Positions 1 to 10,510 of a DNA stretch of 64,000 bases are shown one piece after another (the stretch's first letter is position 1; each line of letters opens with the position of its first letter). A program made the translations under genes and the position numbers. The stretch covers positions 2,411,245-2,475,244 of the forward strand of contig NC_051119.1 in the NCBI RefSeq assembly GCF_014839805.1, written 5' to 3'. This DNA comes from Manduca sexta (Eukaryota; Arthropoda; Insecta; Lepidoptera; Sphingidae). The notes beneath the pieces were generated by a model. The model was given only the letters and a program-made list of their open reading frames with translations, searched no databases and had not been told where the DNA came from.

Positions 1-340
1 TTTCTCTGTCCGTAATGAGGTAAAGATGGTTTTAAAATGTATTTTTGTTTTTGCACAAAATTATTTGTAATTCGAAAGGAAACGAAGGAGGTTTGAAACC
101 ATATCAGGGATGGCGAAACAATGGCACGCGTAGCAGTAGTGGTATGTTAATAATAATTCTGGCATGCGAGTAATATACCAAACATTTTATATCTTTGGGC
201 TTCACTTCACTTAACATACAGTGCTGTGAGGCCACTGTGCCGAAATTTGAAAAAAGAACATAGTTGAGTCATAAAAAAGTCGCTTAAAGGGACACTTGGA
301 TAAATAAAATCGGTCCTAGATGGCACGTTACAGGCCATTT

Positions 341-500
341 TTAAACAACTTCAAAAAAGGAGGAGGTTGTCAATTCGATTGTATTTTTTTTTGTTTGTTA
401 CCTCAGAAATTTGATGGTAACCAGTATATACATAGATAAAGTTTTTTTTTTGTTTTAATTGGTTATTGAAGGCGGTATAATTTTTTGTTAATATTTTTTT
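341..500 (+). repeat. Repeat F
   Basis: AACTTCAAAAAAGGAGGAGG, CAATTCGATTGTATTTTTTT, TTGTTACCTCAGAAATTTGA, then GAAGGCGGTATAATTTTTTG. Other copies at 31010 and 42230. Confidence 0.65.
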
Positions 501-589
501 ATTTTTTTATAATTAATGGCATGTTAGCCATTTATGGTTCGCTATCCCTGATTTATATGATTTTTAAAGATACTGGTTTGTTTTATAAC

Positions 590-745
590 GCTCGCTTTAA
601 CGGTGAAGGAAAAGATCGTAAGGAAATCTACACCTAATAATACCATAAGAATTTCGAAGGCAGGTGAAATCTGCCCGCGCTAGATCTAGACCTGAATCTC
701 AGCGGTAATCGAGACCTGAGCCCAGCAGTGGGACAATATATTATC
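590..745 (+). mobile_element. SINE-A, 3' part, diverged
   Basis: Matches the SINE-A body (TTTAACGGTGAAGGAAAA, then AATTTCGAAGG) and ends CCCAGCAGTGGGACAATATA. The tRNA head is missing. Confidence 0.6.
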
Positions 746-833
746 TTCAATCGTATAATATCTACTTCTACCACCAAGCATTATTATATTTTAGTTTATA
801 TCACTAGCCACTGTAAAGACATTATGAGATTTT

Positions 834-915
834 CGTCGGGCAATTATCTCTCGTCAGTCGATATAATTTGGACTCCACTCCGCTTACCATCAGGTGCAAT
901 AAGGTGACTTTAAAA
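834..915 (+). repeat. Repeat C 3' fragment
   Basis: TCTCTCGTCAGTCGATATAA, then CTTACCATCAGGTGCAATAA, the usual 3' third of C. Confidence 0.7.
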
Positions 916-917
916 AC

Positions 918-1348
918 TAACATCAAATATTCTTAAGTAAAGAACGCAGTACAAAGTTATAAAACTCACTAGTGTTGGTACCATCATAAGTCGTCAGACT
1001 TACTCAGTACAAAAATAAAAGGTTACCCAAAAAACTAACGTATACCGCACAACACTTAGAGGTACATTTGGCAAGGCAAATAAATGTAACCCCATACTAA
1101 TGTAAAGGGAAAGGACGGCCCGACGAAAGCTGTGAGTGAATGCAAACGACGTGACTGTGGAAATATTGAACGAGGCACGCGAACACGCTGGTTACACGTC
1201 ACGGCGCGCGGACAGAAACACGTTCTACGCCTGATTTAAAAACTTGGTGACTGGAGAGTCAGGAATACGAACATGTAAACAGCTTAGTTTTATTAAATTC
1301 TTAACCGTTTGATAAATCACAGCGCTTATGAAATAAGTAAGGATAGTA
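918..1348. other. Unassigned, no gene seen
   Basis: Moderately GC-rich from 1110 to 1215 (CACGTCACGGCGCGCGGAC), otherwise AT-rich. No ORF or known repeat. Confidence 0.5.
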
Positions 1349-1483
1349 TGTGGCAGGCCCCCCACGAGATGGACCGACGGTCTGGTGAGGGTCGCCGGAG
1401 TCCGATGGATGAGGGCGGGCGGCCTCAATAGGGGAGGCCTATGTCCAGCAGTGGACGATTTAACGGCTGAAATGATGATGAGT
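1349..1483 (+). pseudogene. RTE LINE 3' end
   Basis: One frame reads GRPPTRWTDGLVRVAGVRWM, the conserved C-terminus of RTE reverse transcriptase, then the 3' UTR GGGGAGGCCTATGTCCAGCA and a short (ATG)n tail. Confidence 0.8.
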
Positions 1484-1550
1484 ATGTGGACCCTTTACAA
1501 TTATCTTACTTATCACAATTTAATTAAACCTAGTTAAATATGTCAGTATT

Positions 1551-1905
1551 GGCAGGATATTTGTATCCGCCTGGATTCCAAATACCACACGAGGTGTAAA
1601 ACCCGCCACAGTGGCACACGTGACTGTCCCATTCTGGGATCAGCCTGTGTATATTCGTTATCAAACAGATCTCATCTGTTTACGCGAATGTTAGCCATTA
1701 AAATTAAACAATTTTTCGGATTTTATCGCATTTTCGAAAGACGAAGTCTTTAAAACGTCAGAAGAAAATTAAATTATAGAAACCGAGATAATATCCTACA
1801 AATAGTTTAATTTTAATATCAAACAGGTCGCTATAATTTTTCGATTGGCGAGGGATAAGTTTCTCATCAGTTAACTCTATCCGTACCCCAATCTCGATAT
1901 TCCCT
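1551..1905 (+). repeat. Repeat C split by repeat G
   Basis: The 5' part is 1551-1668 (GGCAGGATATTTGTATCCGC, AAAACCCGCCACAGTGGC). The middle resumes at 1817 with a second copy of TATCAAACAG, then CGATTGGCGAGGGATAA. The inserted repeat G is 1669-1816. Confidence 0.75.
1669..1816 (-). repeat. Repeat G inserted into repeat C, 10-bp duplication
   Basis: Bounded by TATCAAACAG at 1659-1668 and 1817-1826. It contains TTTTTCGGATTTTATCGC, typical of G, and TTAAAATTAAAC near the left is mirrored by GTTTAATTTTAA at the right end. Confidence 0.72.
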
Positions 1906-1999
1906 CCTACTAACCGAATTTCAACCATGGCGGCCAATCTCAACGGAGATCAGCCAGGTACGCAGGATATATTATAGTGTACAAGTGTGTGCGTAAATA

Positions 2000-2760
2000 C
2001 ACAGGTATACTCCGACGAGGCAATTCTTGTGCGCTTGGTCTCCGCACCAAATGCACGCCCATGCATGGCGGCACATTTGTCGCGACTCTAGGCATACAGT
2101 TCAGTGTGTATACCTCATGGTTGCTAAATACATATTGAGGCCTATAACGGTTCACGAACATTTCCCATACCTCTCCCTTCCAACTATCCTGAGATGGCTC
2201 CTTCTCCTTCCTCTTCTCTTCCTACACCCTATCCCGTCCCTTCTTCCTCCCAGGCCCTGAGACCGGATAGCCGTGGGTCGCCGGCGTACCATCCGCTGGC
2301 ACCCTCGGTGATAACGGTAGGGCCTACCAACTCTTCACAGGGACTGTCATGGTTGTACATTGCTGCTTGTACACCGTTCGCGTGGTAGCCCCGGTGATAA
2401 ACGTGGCAGATTTCCAAAAAAAAAAAATACGTATATGCACTTTCCAACTCCTCCCTATCTTTCTATTTGATTAATTTCGTTGCGGGATAATGACATATTA
2501 GTGTTCCTGAGACTCGCCGAGCTTCACTGCTCGGTGTCATAATGCGTGCCACTGCTGGTCCTGGCTTACAGGAGTTGTAGTGGTGGGTGTGAGGGCGGGA
2601 AAGTCTCATAGATGCACTCTCTGTTCTTCCACTCTCATGGTTCGGTGAGACGGCAAGACTCTGTTTAACAAGCAGTGCGGACACTTTGCTGTGTCAGTAT
2701 AAGTCATTCTAGTGGCATACCGTGGCGTGTACTCAGTGTCCTTCACACAAAAGGCGCGCT
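2000..2760. other. GC-rich repeat mosaic
   Basis: Much richer in G+C than its surroundings. The minus strand carries a 72-codon ORF (2229-2447) with the string VITEGASGWYAGDPR; I suspect a decayed retroelement but cannot name it. The plus-strand ORFs here look like shadows. A SINE-B2 piece ends the block. Confidence 0.4.
2583..2657 (-). mobile_element. SINE-B2 body fragment
   Basis: On the minus strand CTTGCCGTCTCACCGAACCA and AACAGAGAGTGCATC match the body of the copy at 46779 (positions 47010-47065). It lies inside a GC-rich mosaic. Confidence 0.65.
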
Positions 2761-3489
2761 ATTTTTACCCGACAACCTAGCTGTCCGTCCACACGTCACG
2801 ATGCGGTTTCCTTTCAATTCCAAGTAATTAAAACATACATTTTTATACGCTTGATTGGTTGGGTTGTCAAGGTAGGGTTTTTACAGCTATTTTAACAGTT
2901 AAGTCGACGTGTTTTGATCGTATCTTTGCCATTCTGTGTACTTTTTTTATATAGGTCGCTTATGCATACTTTGATAGAGTGCTAAGTAGTAAGATAGGAT
3001 GTTTTTGGTTCGTATATTAAAAGAAATTAGAAAATTATATTTTTTTTTGATTTCATCTACTAATCGAATTGCCAAATCATAGACTATCTAATGGCGTACT
3101 ATGCACGCGGGAATTGAACACGAGAATTTCTAACATTACCTTTCATTAGAGCAGGAGGCAACAGCAAACCTAAATAAGACAAATACAGTCTCATTTCATC
3201 TCTTTCAACAACGAAAATATCTTTCATTCTGTATTCAATTTAATTGTTGCCAATTATACTTATTACAATATAAATGGTACTAATTAATATTCATTAGGAA
3301 AACTGACTTGTTTATTACTGGCAACAATAGATATTTAAATATGAGAGTCCATTTAAAATGATTATGAAAGCTAAGGCTTTGAAATAGGACGTCTTGGTTG
3401 GCGGGTGACTGCGGAATAATTATATCATCTACAGAAAGTAAAAGCACCTAAATGATCATTGAGTATGAACATTTACGCTTCCAAACATT
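2761..3489. other. Unassigned, no gene seen
   Basis: AT-rich, stops in all frames, no element edges recognised. Confidence 0.5.
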
Positions 3490-3680
3490 GACGTATATTG
3501 TATAGACACGAACGTCCATATAAACTATTTGTTCAAAATGTGAACTAAAATAGGAACCAAAACGTCACTGTTATAACCTATTTTATTCATTTGAACAACA
3601 AATAATTTTACTTAATTGACTATTATTTTTTATTCATATCCAAGTTTACACTTAGACTCGAGTTCTTATATTATGAGCGT
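3490..3680 (+). repeat. Repeat H, uninterrupted copy
   Basis: GTATAGACACGAACGTCCAT through CACTTAGACTCGAGTTCTTA. Shows the empty target site of the Helitron in the second copy. Family unknown. Confidence 0.8.
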
Positions 3681-3693
3681 TACCGCGTTATCA

Positions 3694-3759
3694 ACTTTGC
3701 CCGCCCGGGTTCGAACCCAGGACCTCAGAGCGCTGCCGTACCACACATGTAGTACAACT
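3694..3759 (-). mobile_element. SINE-B tRNA-like head only
   Basis: Only the tRNA-like head with a perfect B box (GGGTTCGAACCC on both strands) and the CTCTGAGGTCCTGGG segment. The body is missing. A perfect fold-back hairpin starts at the next base. Confidence 0.7.
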
Positions 3760-3804
3760 ACAATAACAAACACAACAATTTTTTTTTGTTGTGTTTGTTA
3801 TTGT
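3760..3804. repeat. Fold-back hairpin, 19-bp perfect arms
   Basis: Arms 3760-3778 and 3786-3804, 7-T loop. The right arm belongs to the Helitron piece; the left arm is an inverted copy placed against the SINE-B head. Confidence 0.95.
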
Positions 3805-3990
3805 CAGGAGAAGATTCCCATGAAAGAAAAACTTCAAAGAATTGCGCAGAAAATTAGTAAATTTAAGAAAACTTAACGACAATATTAATTTTACATAACT
3901 GTCAGTGGTTTGAAATAACTGTCAGCGATCCACAGAATGCGCGCGTGCATACATAGTTAAGATAGAACGACGTCTATCGGGTCAACAAAT
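3786..3990 (+). mobile_element. Helitron 3' fragment, decayed
   Basis: Matches the 3' two thirds of the 26008 element (TTGTTATTGTCAGGAGAAG to GACGTCTATCGGGTCAAC). The CTAG end is lost. Confidence 0.75.
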
Positions 3991-4289
3991 ATATTTCCAA
4001 CTACACAAAAAAGATACATTGAACCATTTGTAAGCTCAAATAAACACAAGAATTCCCAAAAGCCAGATGTCGAATAATTATGTGAAGTATTCTCAAAAGA
4101 AATCACTTCGACAGATTTATTGCTTAACAAACGCGTGCGTCGAAGGGGTAATGTGACGTCACGTAGAACTCGAGTACACTTAACAGATTGTTCGTTATTT
4201 TACTTACTACCCTCTTTTACGGAACAAATTTATACGAAGAAGTCGATTATGTTGCAGTGTTGCCAGATGTCTCGTTTGTAATACCCCCA

Positions 4290-4431
4290 ACCAGATTTAG
4301 AAAAGCCTTTAAATATGGGGTTTTTAGGGTAATTCCCCTAATAGAGTGCGTGACATAATAAGTTTTCGATTTTCCATCTAGAAAAAATATTTTTCCTTTT
4401 TCACATGGGCGGAACTGCAGGCAAAAGCTAG
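4290..4431 (+). mobile_element. Helitron 3' end
   Basis: Ends CTGCAGGCAAAAGCTAG followed by T. The 5' portion is too worn to bound. Confidence 0.5.
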
Positions 4432-5040
4432 TTTAAGATATAAAGAAATACGAGTGATTTGTCCTCAATCGATTAAACACACAAACTAACAAAATAAAAG
4501 TCAAAATACACATATATCGGAGTTGTATTAAGCGTTCGGGGGTAACGGAACGGATTCCTCGCATTCCGCTGTTATATTGCTCGCTTTAGCTTCGACATGT
4601 CAATGAAGGGACTAATGATGTACCGGCAACTGGGGTTAATAAGGACAATGGTTGTTGTATACAAATATTCAGTCTTACTTATAAAAAAATCGCAAAAAAA
4701 ACAGACCAAAAAATCAAAAAACTAAATCAGGATGTTTGGTGAAAATATTCGTTCTTGATGGGTAATTTTTGGCACAATTTCAGCAAATGTGAAGACGAGT
4801 ATGTTTGGTAACGCAATGTCAAAATGACCCTGTATATCATTATAATCAGTTTTCGCTGTACCTCAATGTAAAGACAAATGAAATCACTCTCACCACTAGC
4901 CACTTGTAGTTACATAGTCCTATTGCAAGTTTGATCCGTGCCCCGCGGGAATCGCTCCCGAATGAAGGATAGAATGTACAGATTTATATCTGAACGATAT
5001 ATCGTTACCGACGCTAGCGGTAAACTTCTATCAGAATGAT
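4432..5040. other. Unassigned, no gene seen
   Basis: AT-rich. The small minus ORF at 4910-5092 has no recognisable content. Confidence 0.5.
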
Positions 5041-5283
5041 CGAAGGCGGTAAGAATTATTTTATATCCGCGCGGATAGCGACCGCCGTACACAAGGTGTT
5101 AAAACACGCCATGGTTGCCCAAGTGTGTCGCGTTCCGAGATTAGCCTGTGTATATACATCAAACAGGCATAATTGTGTCGACTGTCGAGGGGTAATCATC
5201 TCTCGTCAGTTGACATTTTATTGGATTCCATTCCACTTACCATCAGGTGTAGTGGAGCCACTTTGCCATGCACAATTAAAAAG
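5041..5283 (+). repeat. Repeat C, full length
   Basis: ATTTTATATCCGCGCGGATA head, GTGTTAAAACACGCCATGG, TTGTGTCGACTGTCGAGGGG, and CTTACCATCAGGTGTAGTGG near the end. A 96-residue ORF here is an artefact of the repeat. Confidence 0.85.
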
Positions 5284-5385
5284 AAAACTGTTTTGGAAGA
5301 TTGACAGTTCCTATGTGGACGCTTAGGATTTTGATTAAAAATACTCCAATGCGTTATTAATTCGGTGTATACTTGAGGTCATAGG

Positions 5386-5463
5386 TAGCTGGGAATGGTA
5401 CGAACTGTTAAGACGAAGGCCCACAAGTTCAAAACCGAAGGTACACACCTCTGACTTTGCGAA
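5386..5463 (+). mobile_element. SINE-A head fragment
   Basis: Contains the sequence around the SINE-A B box (GGAATGGTACGAACTG through ACACACCTCTGACTTT). Only the promoter-proximal part is present. Confidence 0.5.
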
Positions 5464-5867
5464 GTTTAATATTCTGCATCAATTATATTAATTTATTGCT
5501 CGTTCTTAATGATGTAGGACATCGTAAGCGGACCTATCCTAAGCTATGCAGAAATCTTCAATTGCGAATGTATGGAAAGTCTGTTAACCCTAGACCAGTA
5601 AAAGACCGTTACGACACGATTAATCGTATCGCAAACCGCACACCCATTCTAGCCCACACGTACTTCAAAACAAGATAGAGTTGGTAACTTTGCCGAACTT
5701 GACATCTGCCGAAGGTACGTCCGTCATGGTTACCCGACGGCCTATGGTCACCAACTTTGCCTCTTAAACCGGACAAACCTAAAAACATCCTACATAACTC
5801 GGTGAAGAACAAATTCATCCTACTCTATATAGTAATACGTGAAGTAAAACCATTTTAAGATATATCA

Positions 5868-6168
5868 TTTTTTTTATTGCTTTAAATGACGAGCTTGCCA
5901 TTCGTCAGATGGTAAGCGATACGACCGATAAACAGTAGAAACACGAACATCTTGAATTACAAAGTATTGTTTGGTATTCTACTGCGCTCGCCATCCTGAG
6001 ACATGAGATGTTAAGTCTTATTATGTCCAGTAGTTACAATGGCTACAAAGCCCTTCAAAGCGGAACAGAACAGTGACTAAACATTGCAGCTTGGCGGTAG
6101 AAATAGACATTGTGGTGGTACCTACCCAGACGGACTCTCACATATGAGAGACTTACCACCAGTGTAAC
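5868..6168 (-). repeat. Repeat D, full length
   Basis: Sense (minus) runs from GGTGGTAAGTCTCTCATATG to CTTACCATCTGACGAATGGC and an A-rich tail. SINE-like: fixed 5' end, A-rich 3' end, no ORF; the GGTTTGAAGGACATTG region is only weakly B-box-like, so a tRNA origin is uncertain. Confidence 0.85.
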
Positions 6169-6457
6169 ATTCGCGTAAACATAAAAAATTATTATTATTA
6201 TAAGAAATTAACTTAAAAAAAATCTCCAATTCTTACAAACACTTTTACTATTAATAATTTGCAAGACATTTGTCAAGCATTTTTAATTGTTTAGGACAAG
6301 TCCCATAGCAGTAAGACGAATGGTCACCCTACTTCGGTCTGATGTTATATGCACAACGTAGTTACGAGTTTTGGCTTAGTTAATACATTAGTTTACTTTT
6401 ACAAGTTATTAAAGTTACCTAAAATCTTAAAACTAGGCGTATAAACTATATGACATA

Positions 6458-6500
6458 CTAGCTTTTGCCCGGGGCTCAAATTATTAAAAAAAACAGTGTG
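6458..6500 (-). mobile_element. Helitron 3' end
   Basis: Minus strand GAGCCCCGGGCAAAAGCTAG ending at 6458. Only the terminal 40 bases can be recognised. Confidence 0.45.
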
Positions 6501-6953
6501 TATGTACTTACATATGTACGCATGTAAGAAGTTTTACTTCTTTGGAACAAGATAAAAAAAAATATCCTTTGCGTTATCCTATGTTTGTAGAGAAAAATAC
6601 ACTAATAATAGAACAAAAGGTATTTAATACATTGAAAGAAAATTTATAATAACGCATTATCTAGTTAAATAAATTTTATTTATATATCATAAAATATTTT
6701 CGAAAAATTTTACATGGGTTAAAAAAATATAGAAAAAGAGCTGATTTCTGAGATGATCTTGAGCCTTTCACCTCTCGATTTACAATGTTTGGCATATTCC
6801 TCGTATGCCCTCTTGCACGCTTGCCACTAGTTCACCATCTCTGTACTCTAAGATCAAATGTTCTATAAGTTAAGAATTGATTTAGTTCTTGTCTAATCAT
6901 GCGACAATAAAGACGTTATGAGAGTATGTAAATAGAAAAAAACATGTAATCAA

Positions 6954-7308
6954 TCTATAATATAAAAATGAATCGCTGAATGTGTTGCTAAGCGCAAATC
7001 TCGAGAGCAGTTGAACCGATTTCGATAATTCTTTTTTTATAATATTCCTTGAAGTATGAGGATAGTTCTTACGGAGAGAATTTTTTTTTAAATTGTCTGA
7101 TAATGTATAAAACAACACTTTTCTATATATACCAAAGATTCGTAATAATACTTAAAAGTCAATTTGAACTTTAATACAATACCATAAAGTATAAGTGCTA
7201 GTGAAGGGGTTCCGGGATGACAAAACAATTGAGTGACGTTAGTATCGTATAAATATTAATGTCAATATGTCGACTGTTAGTAGGTACGAAGTTCGCCGGG
7301 TCAGCTAG
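6954..7308 (+). mobile_element. Non-autonomous Helitron, complete
   Basis: A 355-bp element starting TCTATAATATAAAAATG and ending CGCCGGGTCAGCTAG, inserted between A (6953) and T (7309). A short hairpin (CGAAGTTCG) precedes the CTAG end, as expected for Helitrons. It encodes nothing of its own. Confidence 0.88.
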
Positions 7309-7578
7309 TTTGTAATAATTTCTTAATTAGGCAATAAGATATACTTTATAACGTTTTCTGTTGCTCATTCTATGACATTGTTTACAAGAGTGCTATATAG
7401 ACAAATTATTTAGTATACAATCGTTACTCATTGATTTCATATTTTTACTACTTTATAATTTTATCATCTACCTTTTTATTATTATGTTTCAGATTTTAAT
7501 TAGATATGTTTTCAGTGGTGAATGCTGTGTTCACTTAGTAGCACACAAATCAGATATATCTTATTCTTTTATTGTATA

Positions 7579-7621
7579 AAATGATATAATATGTAGTGTT
7601 ATACTACATATTATATCATTT
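7579..7621. repeat. Fold-back hairpin, 19-bp perfect arms
   Basis: Arms 7579-7597 and 7603-7621 (AAATGATATAATATGTAGT and its complement), 5-nt loop. No terminator role is implied. Confidence 0.95.
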
Positions 7622-7954
7622 ACGCTGTTGGTGTACCTTATTACAAATAAATATATTTAGTGTCAAATCTTCCAACAAACACCTTTCTTTCGATTGCTTT
7701 TAACACGTATCGATACTTAAAATTCAAGGAAAATTCAACAACACATTAGAAAAACACCTTTATGAACCGCAAAATATATATTTTTATTGCGCAGAATCGA
7801 AACATTAAAGAATTCCATCCCGCGAAGGCACCTGATACTCAACAATGATATATTACTGAGAGCTGTCTACTTACTCTAAAGGTGAGTTTAGATTGATTAT
7901 CTAAAAGCATGATAGAGACCTTAATATTTGGGAAACAAATGCCAGACTTCGAGC

Positions 7955-8045
7955 TAATACATAGAAAAACCCAATATCACTGCCCGACCTGAGATTTAAA
8001 CTCAGGGCCTCAGAGCGGAAGTCACACCACACCACTGAGGCAGAA
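7955..8045 (-). mobile_element. SINE-B head fragment
   Basis: Minus-strand head with TGCCTCAGTGG and GCCCTGAGTTTAAATCTCAGG (worn B box), then the GGGTTTTTCTATG start of the body. Confidence 0.65.
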
Positions 8046-8151
8046 AAAAAAGAAAAATGTAACATAAAATAACCAACGGACTATTTAAAAATGTACCCGA
8101 AAAAACTAACAGACAATTAGAATAAAGTAGACAATTTGCTTATACGAAACA

Positions 8152-8408
8152 TAACGCACTCTTAATAAAATAATGACCCATTCCAAAATTGCCAATATGT
8201 GGGAATTGTCAAACAACCAATTTCTGTGTGCAACCTTTTAGTTTTTTCCCTTTTTTTTTCATGCTATAGGTATCATTTACCTATCTTTAATAAGCTGAAT
8301 TTTAAAGCAACTTCAGAAAAAAAAAGTAGCAAACAAAATTTTATTTTCCGACGACTGCCATAAATTAACAATTTTGAAATAGGTCATTATTTTATTAAGA
8401 GTGCGTTA
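8152..8408. mobile_element. TIR element (MITE) with 40-bp inverted ends
   Basis: Left arm 8152-8191 and right arm 8369-8408 are inverted copies (38 of 40 positions match), starting TAACGCACTCTTAATAAAAT. The TA at each outer edge may be the target duplication, with ACGCACTC as the true terminus (mariner/Tc1-like spacing). The 180-bp interior codes for nothing. Confidence 0.85.
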
Positions 8409-8965
8409 AAGATTTCGAAAGCCTTTGAAATCGTTTACACTTTTATTCCTTCAGTGTGCACTCCGCGTGAGGCGGTACAAAGCGCCGTGTTTAATATACT
8501 GGCTCAAAGAAGGGTTTGTGGCTTCACTTGGTGACACGTTCTCATCAGCACTTACTAATATAAGGTAAGAATATACCTAGCTATTGCGTGGTTTTCCTTC
8601 CTTTAAAGTTCTTTCTTGGGATCAAAAACAGTACATTTTATGTTTTTTTTTTTCATTTATTAAAGAAAATCCAGCCACAAAAAGTTGCAATAATTCGTGT
8701 ACAAATATAAAAATACAATTAACATAACTTCTAATTGCACAATTATTTTAAGGCGGATATTACTAATCTAACGAAGGGGATGGATTTAGCAAACTAGAAT
8801 AAAGCTCTTAATGTCTAAGAAAGAAATATCAAAGAAAGAATGACATTTATTCGCACAATATACTGGGACGTACACGTTTATAACAAAGTAGAAAAAACTA
8901 AATATATACAAATGATGATCCTGAGGTTAAATGATTTCTACTTTTCATAAATATTATTTTATATG
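8409..8965. other. Unassigned, no gene seen
   Basis: AT-rich with homopolymer runs; no ORF. Confidence 0.5.
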
Positions 8966-9176
8966 CGGCAAAATGACCCCACTATACTTGATGGTAATAG
9001 AATGTCGATCGATGAGAAATAGTTATCGCTAGTTGGCACAATAATGCCGGCCTATTTGAAGCCAGATGTACACAGGGTGATCCCGGAACGCGACACTTAC
9101 GTGGGCCGCTATGACGGGTTTTACACATTGTGTAAATGATGATGATGATCACATGATCGCTATCCAGGCGGATACG
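8966..9176 (-). repeat. Repeat C
   Basis: Minus-strand copy. A short (GAT)n expansion interrupts the head near 9137-9150. Confidence 0.8.
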
Positions 9177-9280
9177 TGTATCTTGCCACTAACAATTTTT
9201 TGGAGACTCATGGATGCGTCAGTCTTAAAGAAAAGAACGAAGATTAAGGAAGGGATTTACCATATGAAATACTACAAGCT

Positions 9281-9560
9281 GTCATCATCACCATCATCAT
9301 CAGCCGCATAAAGTCCACTGCTGAACATAGGCGTCCTCCAAAGATTTCCAGATGGACCTGTCGAAAGCTGCCTGCATCCGTGTTCCTGCGACCTTTATCA
9401 AGATCACCTTGCAGGTGGACGTCCAACGCTGCGCTTGCCAGTACATGGTCTCTACTCGAAAACTTTTTTGCCCCATCTGCCGTCAGTTTTGCGAGCTATG
9501 TGCCCTGCCCACCGCACTTTAGCTTACTAATCCGCCTCATGCATTTTCCTGAGACATTGG
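9281..9560 (-). pseudogene. RTE LINE 3' end
   Basis: Minus strand: C-terminal coding remnant, then the 3' UTR with CCTATGTTCAGCAGTGGACT and a (GAT)n tail at 9281-9300. Frames are broken. Most similar to the copy at 53863. Confidence 0.75.
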
Positions 9561-9660
9561 CATTACCCCAGTCGAAGCGACCCATTCATGTAGACGGATG
9601 TATACAAGCAACGTTCATTCTGAGATATACACACTAATTTAGTTTTTATTTCTACAGATT

Positions 9661-9948
9661 TAATAATAATAATATCAGCCTGTATTTTCTGTCCCAGTGT
9701 TGGGCACGGGCCTCCTCTACTTCCGCGAAGGATTAGACTTTAGTCCACGACATTGGTCTAGTGTGGATCGGCAGACTTCACATACCCTCAAAATTCTTGG
9801 AGAATTTTTCAGGTATTCGGTTTCCTCACAATATTTTCCTTCACCATTAAAGAGAGCAATTTAGAACAGAGCATATTTAAAAAATGTCAAAGGTGTGTTC
9901 TCTTGGGTTTTGAACCTGCGGACATTCGTCTCGGCAGTCCATTCCACT
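9661..9948 (-). mobile_element. SINE-A
   Basis: On the minus strand it runs from a tRNA-like head (GTCCGCAGGTTCAAAACCC B box) to the conserved ending around GAGGAGGCCCGTGCCCAAC and an ATT-rich tail. About 80% similar by eye to the copy at 13887-14218. Confidence 0.8.
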
Positions 9949-10019
9949 TCGAAATAGTCTTTCGCAATCGATAATAAAGAAAAAAAACTCAAATTATAAA
10001 AATCACTTATCGCGATCCA

Positions 10020-10510
10020 ACCACCATTTTTGTTCTTTTTCTCGAGGAAAAACTGCCTTACCGCTATCGTAACTCAGGAGTGAGTGGAACGGTTATGTTC
10101 GTATCACCGGTCTTACGTCCCAATGTCGACACTCGGGATTATAGCATCATCCGAGCGAGTCCCTAACCTCTGTATACCACCGGCAAACGAACTAAACCCC
10201 GCGGTGGCATTCGGCGCATACGGAATGGCCCCGGGGTATCTTGTTGCACTAAGACAGCTGCTCGGAACCGTCCTTGACGATCCAAACCTGCCATATCGGC
10301 ATTGTTCTCTCTACCACCATCAGTAAAAACGCGGCTACAAAACAAAAACACTGCCAAACTAACAGCAACTCGTAAAAAAGGCGTTAAAACCACAGGGTGT
10401 TATATTATTAACGCGGCACAGAAGCGCTCCGTACCGACATCTGTCGGTGTTGGCCGCGAATTATTCAATAGCCTACCAGTAATGGCGGGCCGAGACGAAT
10501 GACCCAATAC
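10020..10510. other. GC-rich unidentified block
   Basis: Short overlapping ORFs on both strands (plus 10084-10326 and 10302-10502, minus 10163-10393). The plus frame contains KKGVKTTGCYIINAAQKRS. None is recognised; it could be a decayed retroelement 3' region or an exon remnant. It is distinctly richer in G+C than its flanks. Confidence 0.35.

Noticed and set aside
2229..2447. Coding exon for a host protein
   Set aside because: The frame lies in a repeat mosaic with a SINE-B2 piece beside it, and no splice sites are convincing.
3694..3759. tRNA gene
   Set aside because: The B box is good but there is no acceptor stem; it matches the SINE-B head.
5036..5326. 96-residue plus-strand ORF
   Set aside because: Lies wholly in repeat C, and other C copies have stops in this frame.
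7579..7621. Rho-independent terminator
   Set aside because: AT-rich hairpin without a gene or U tract, in a eukaryotic context.
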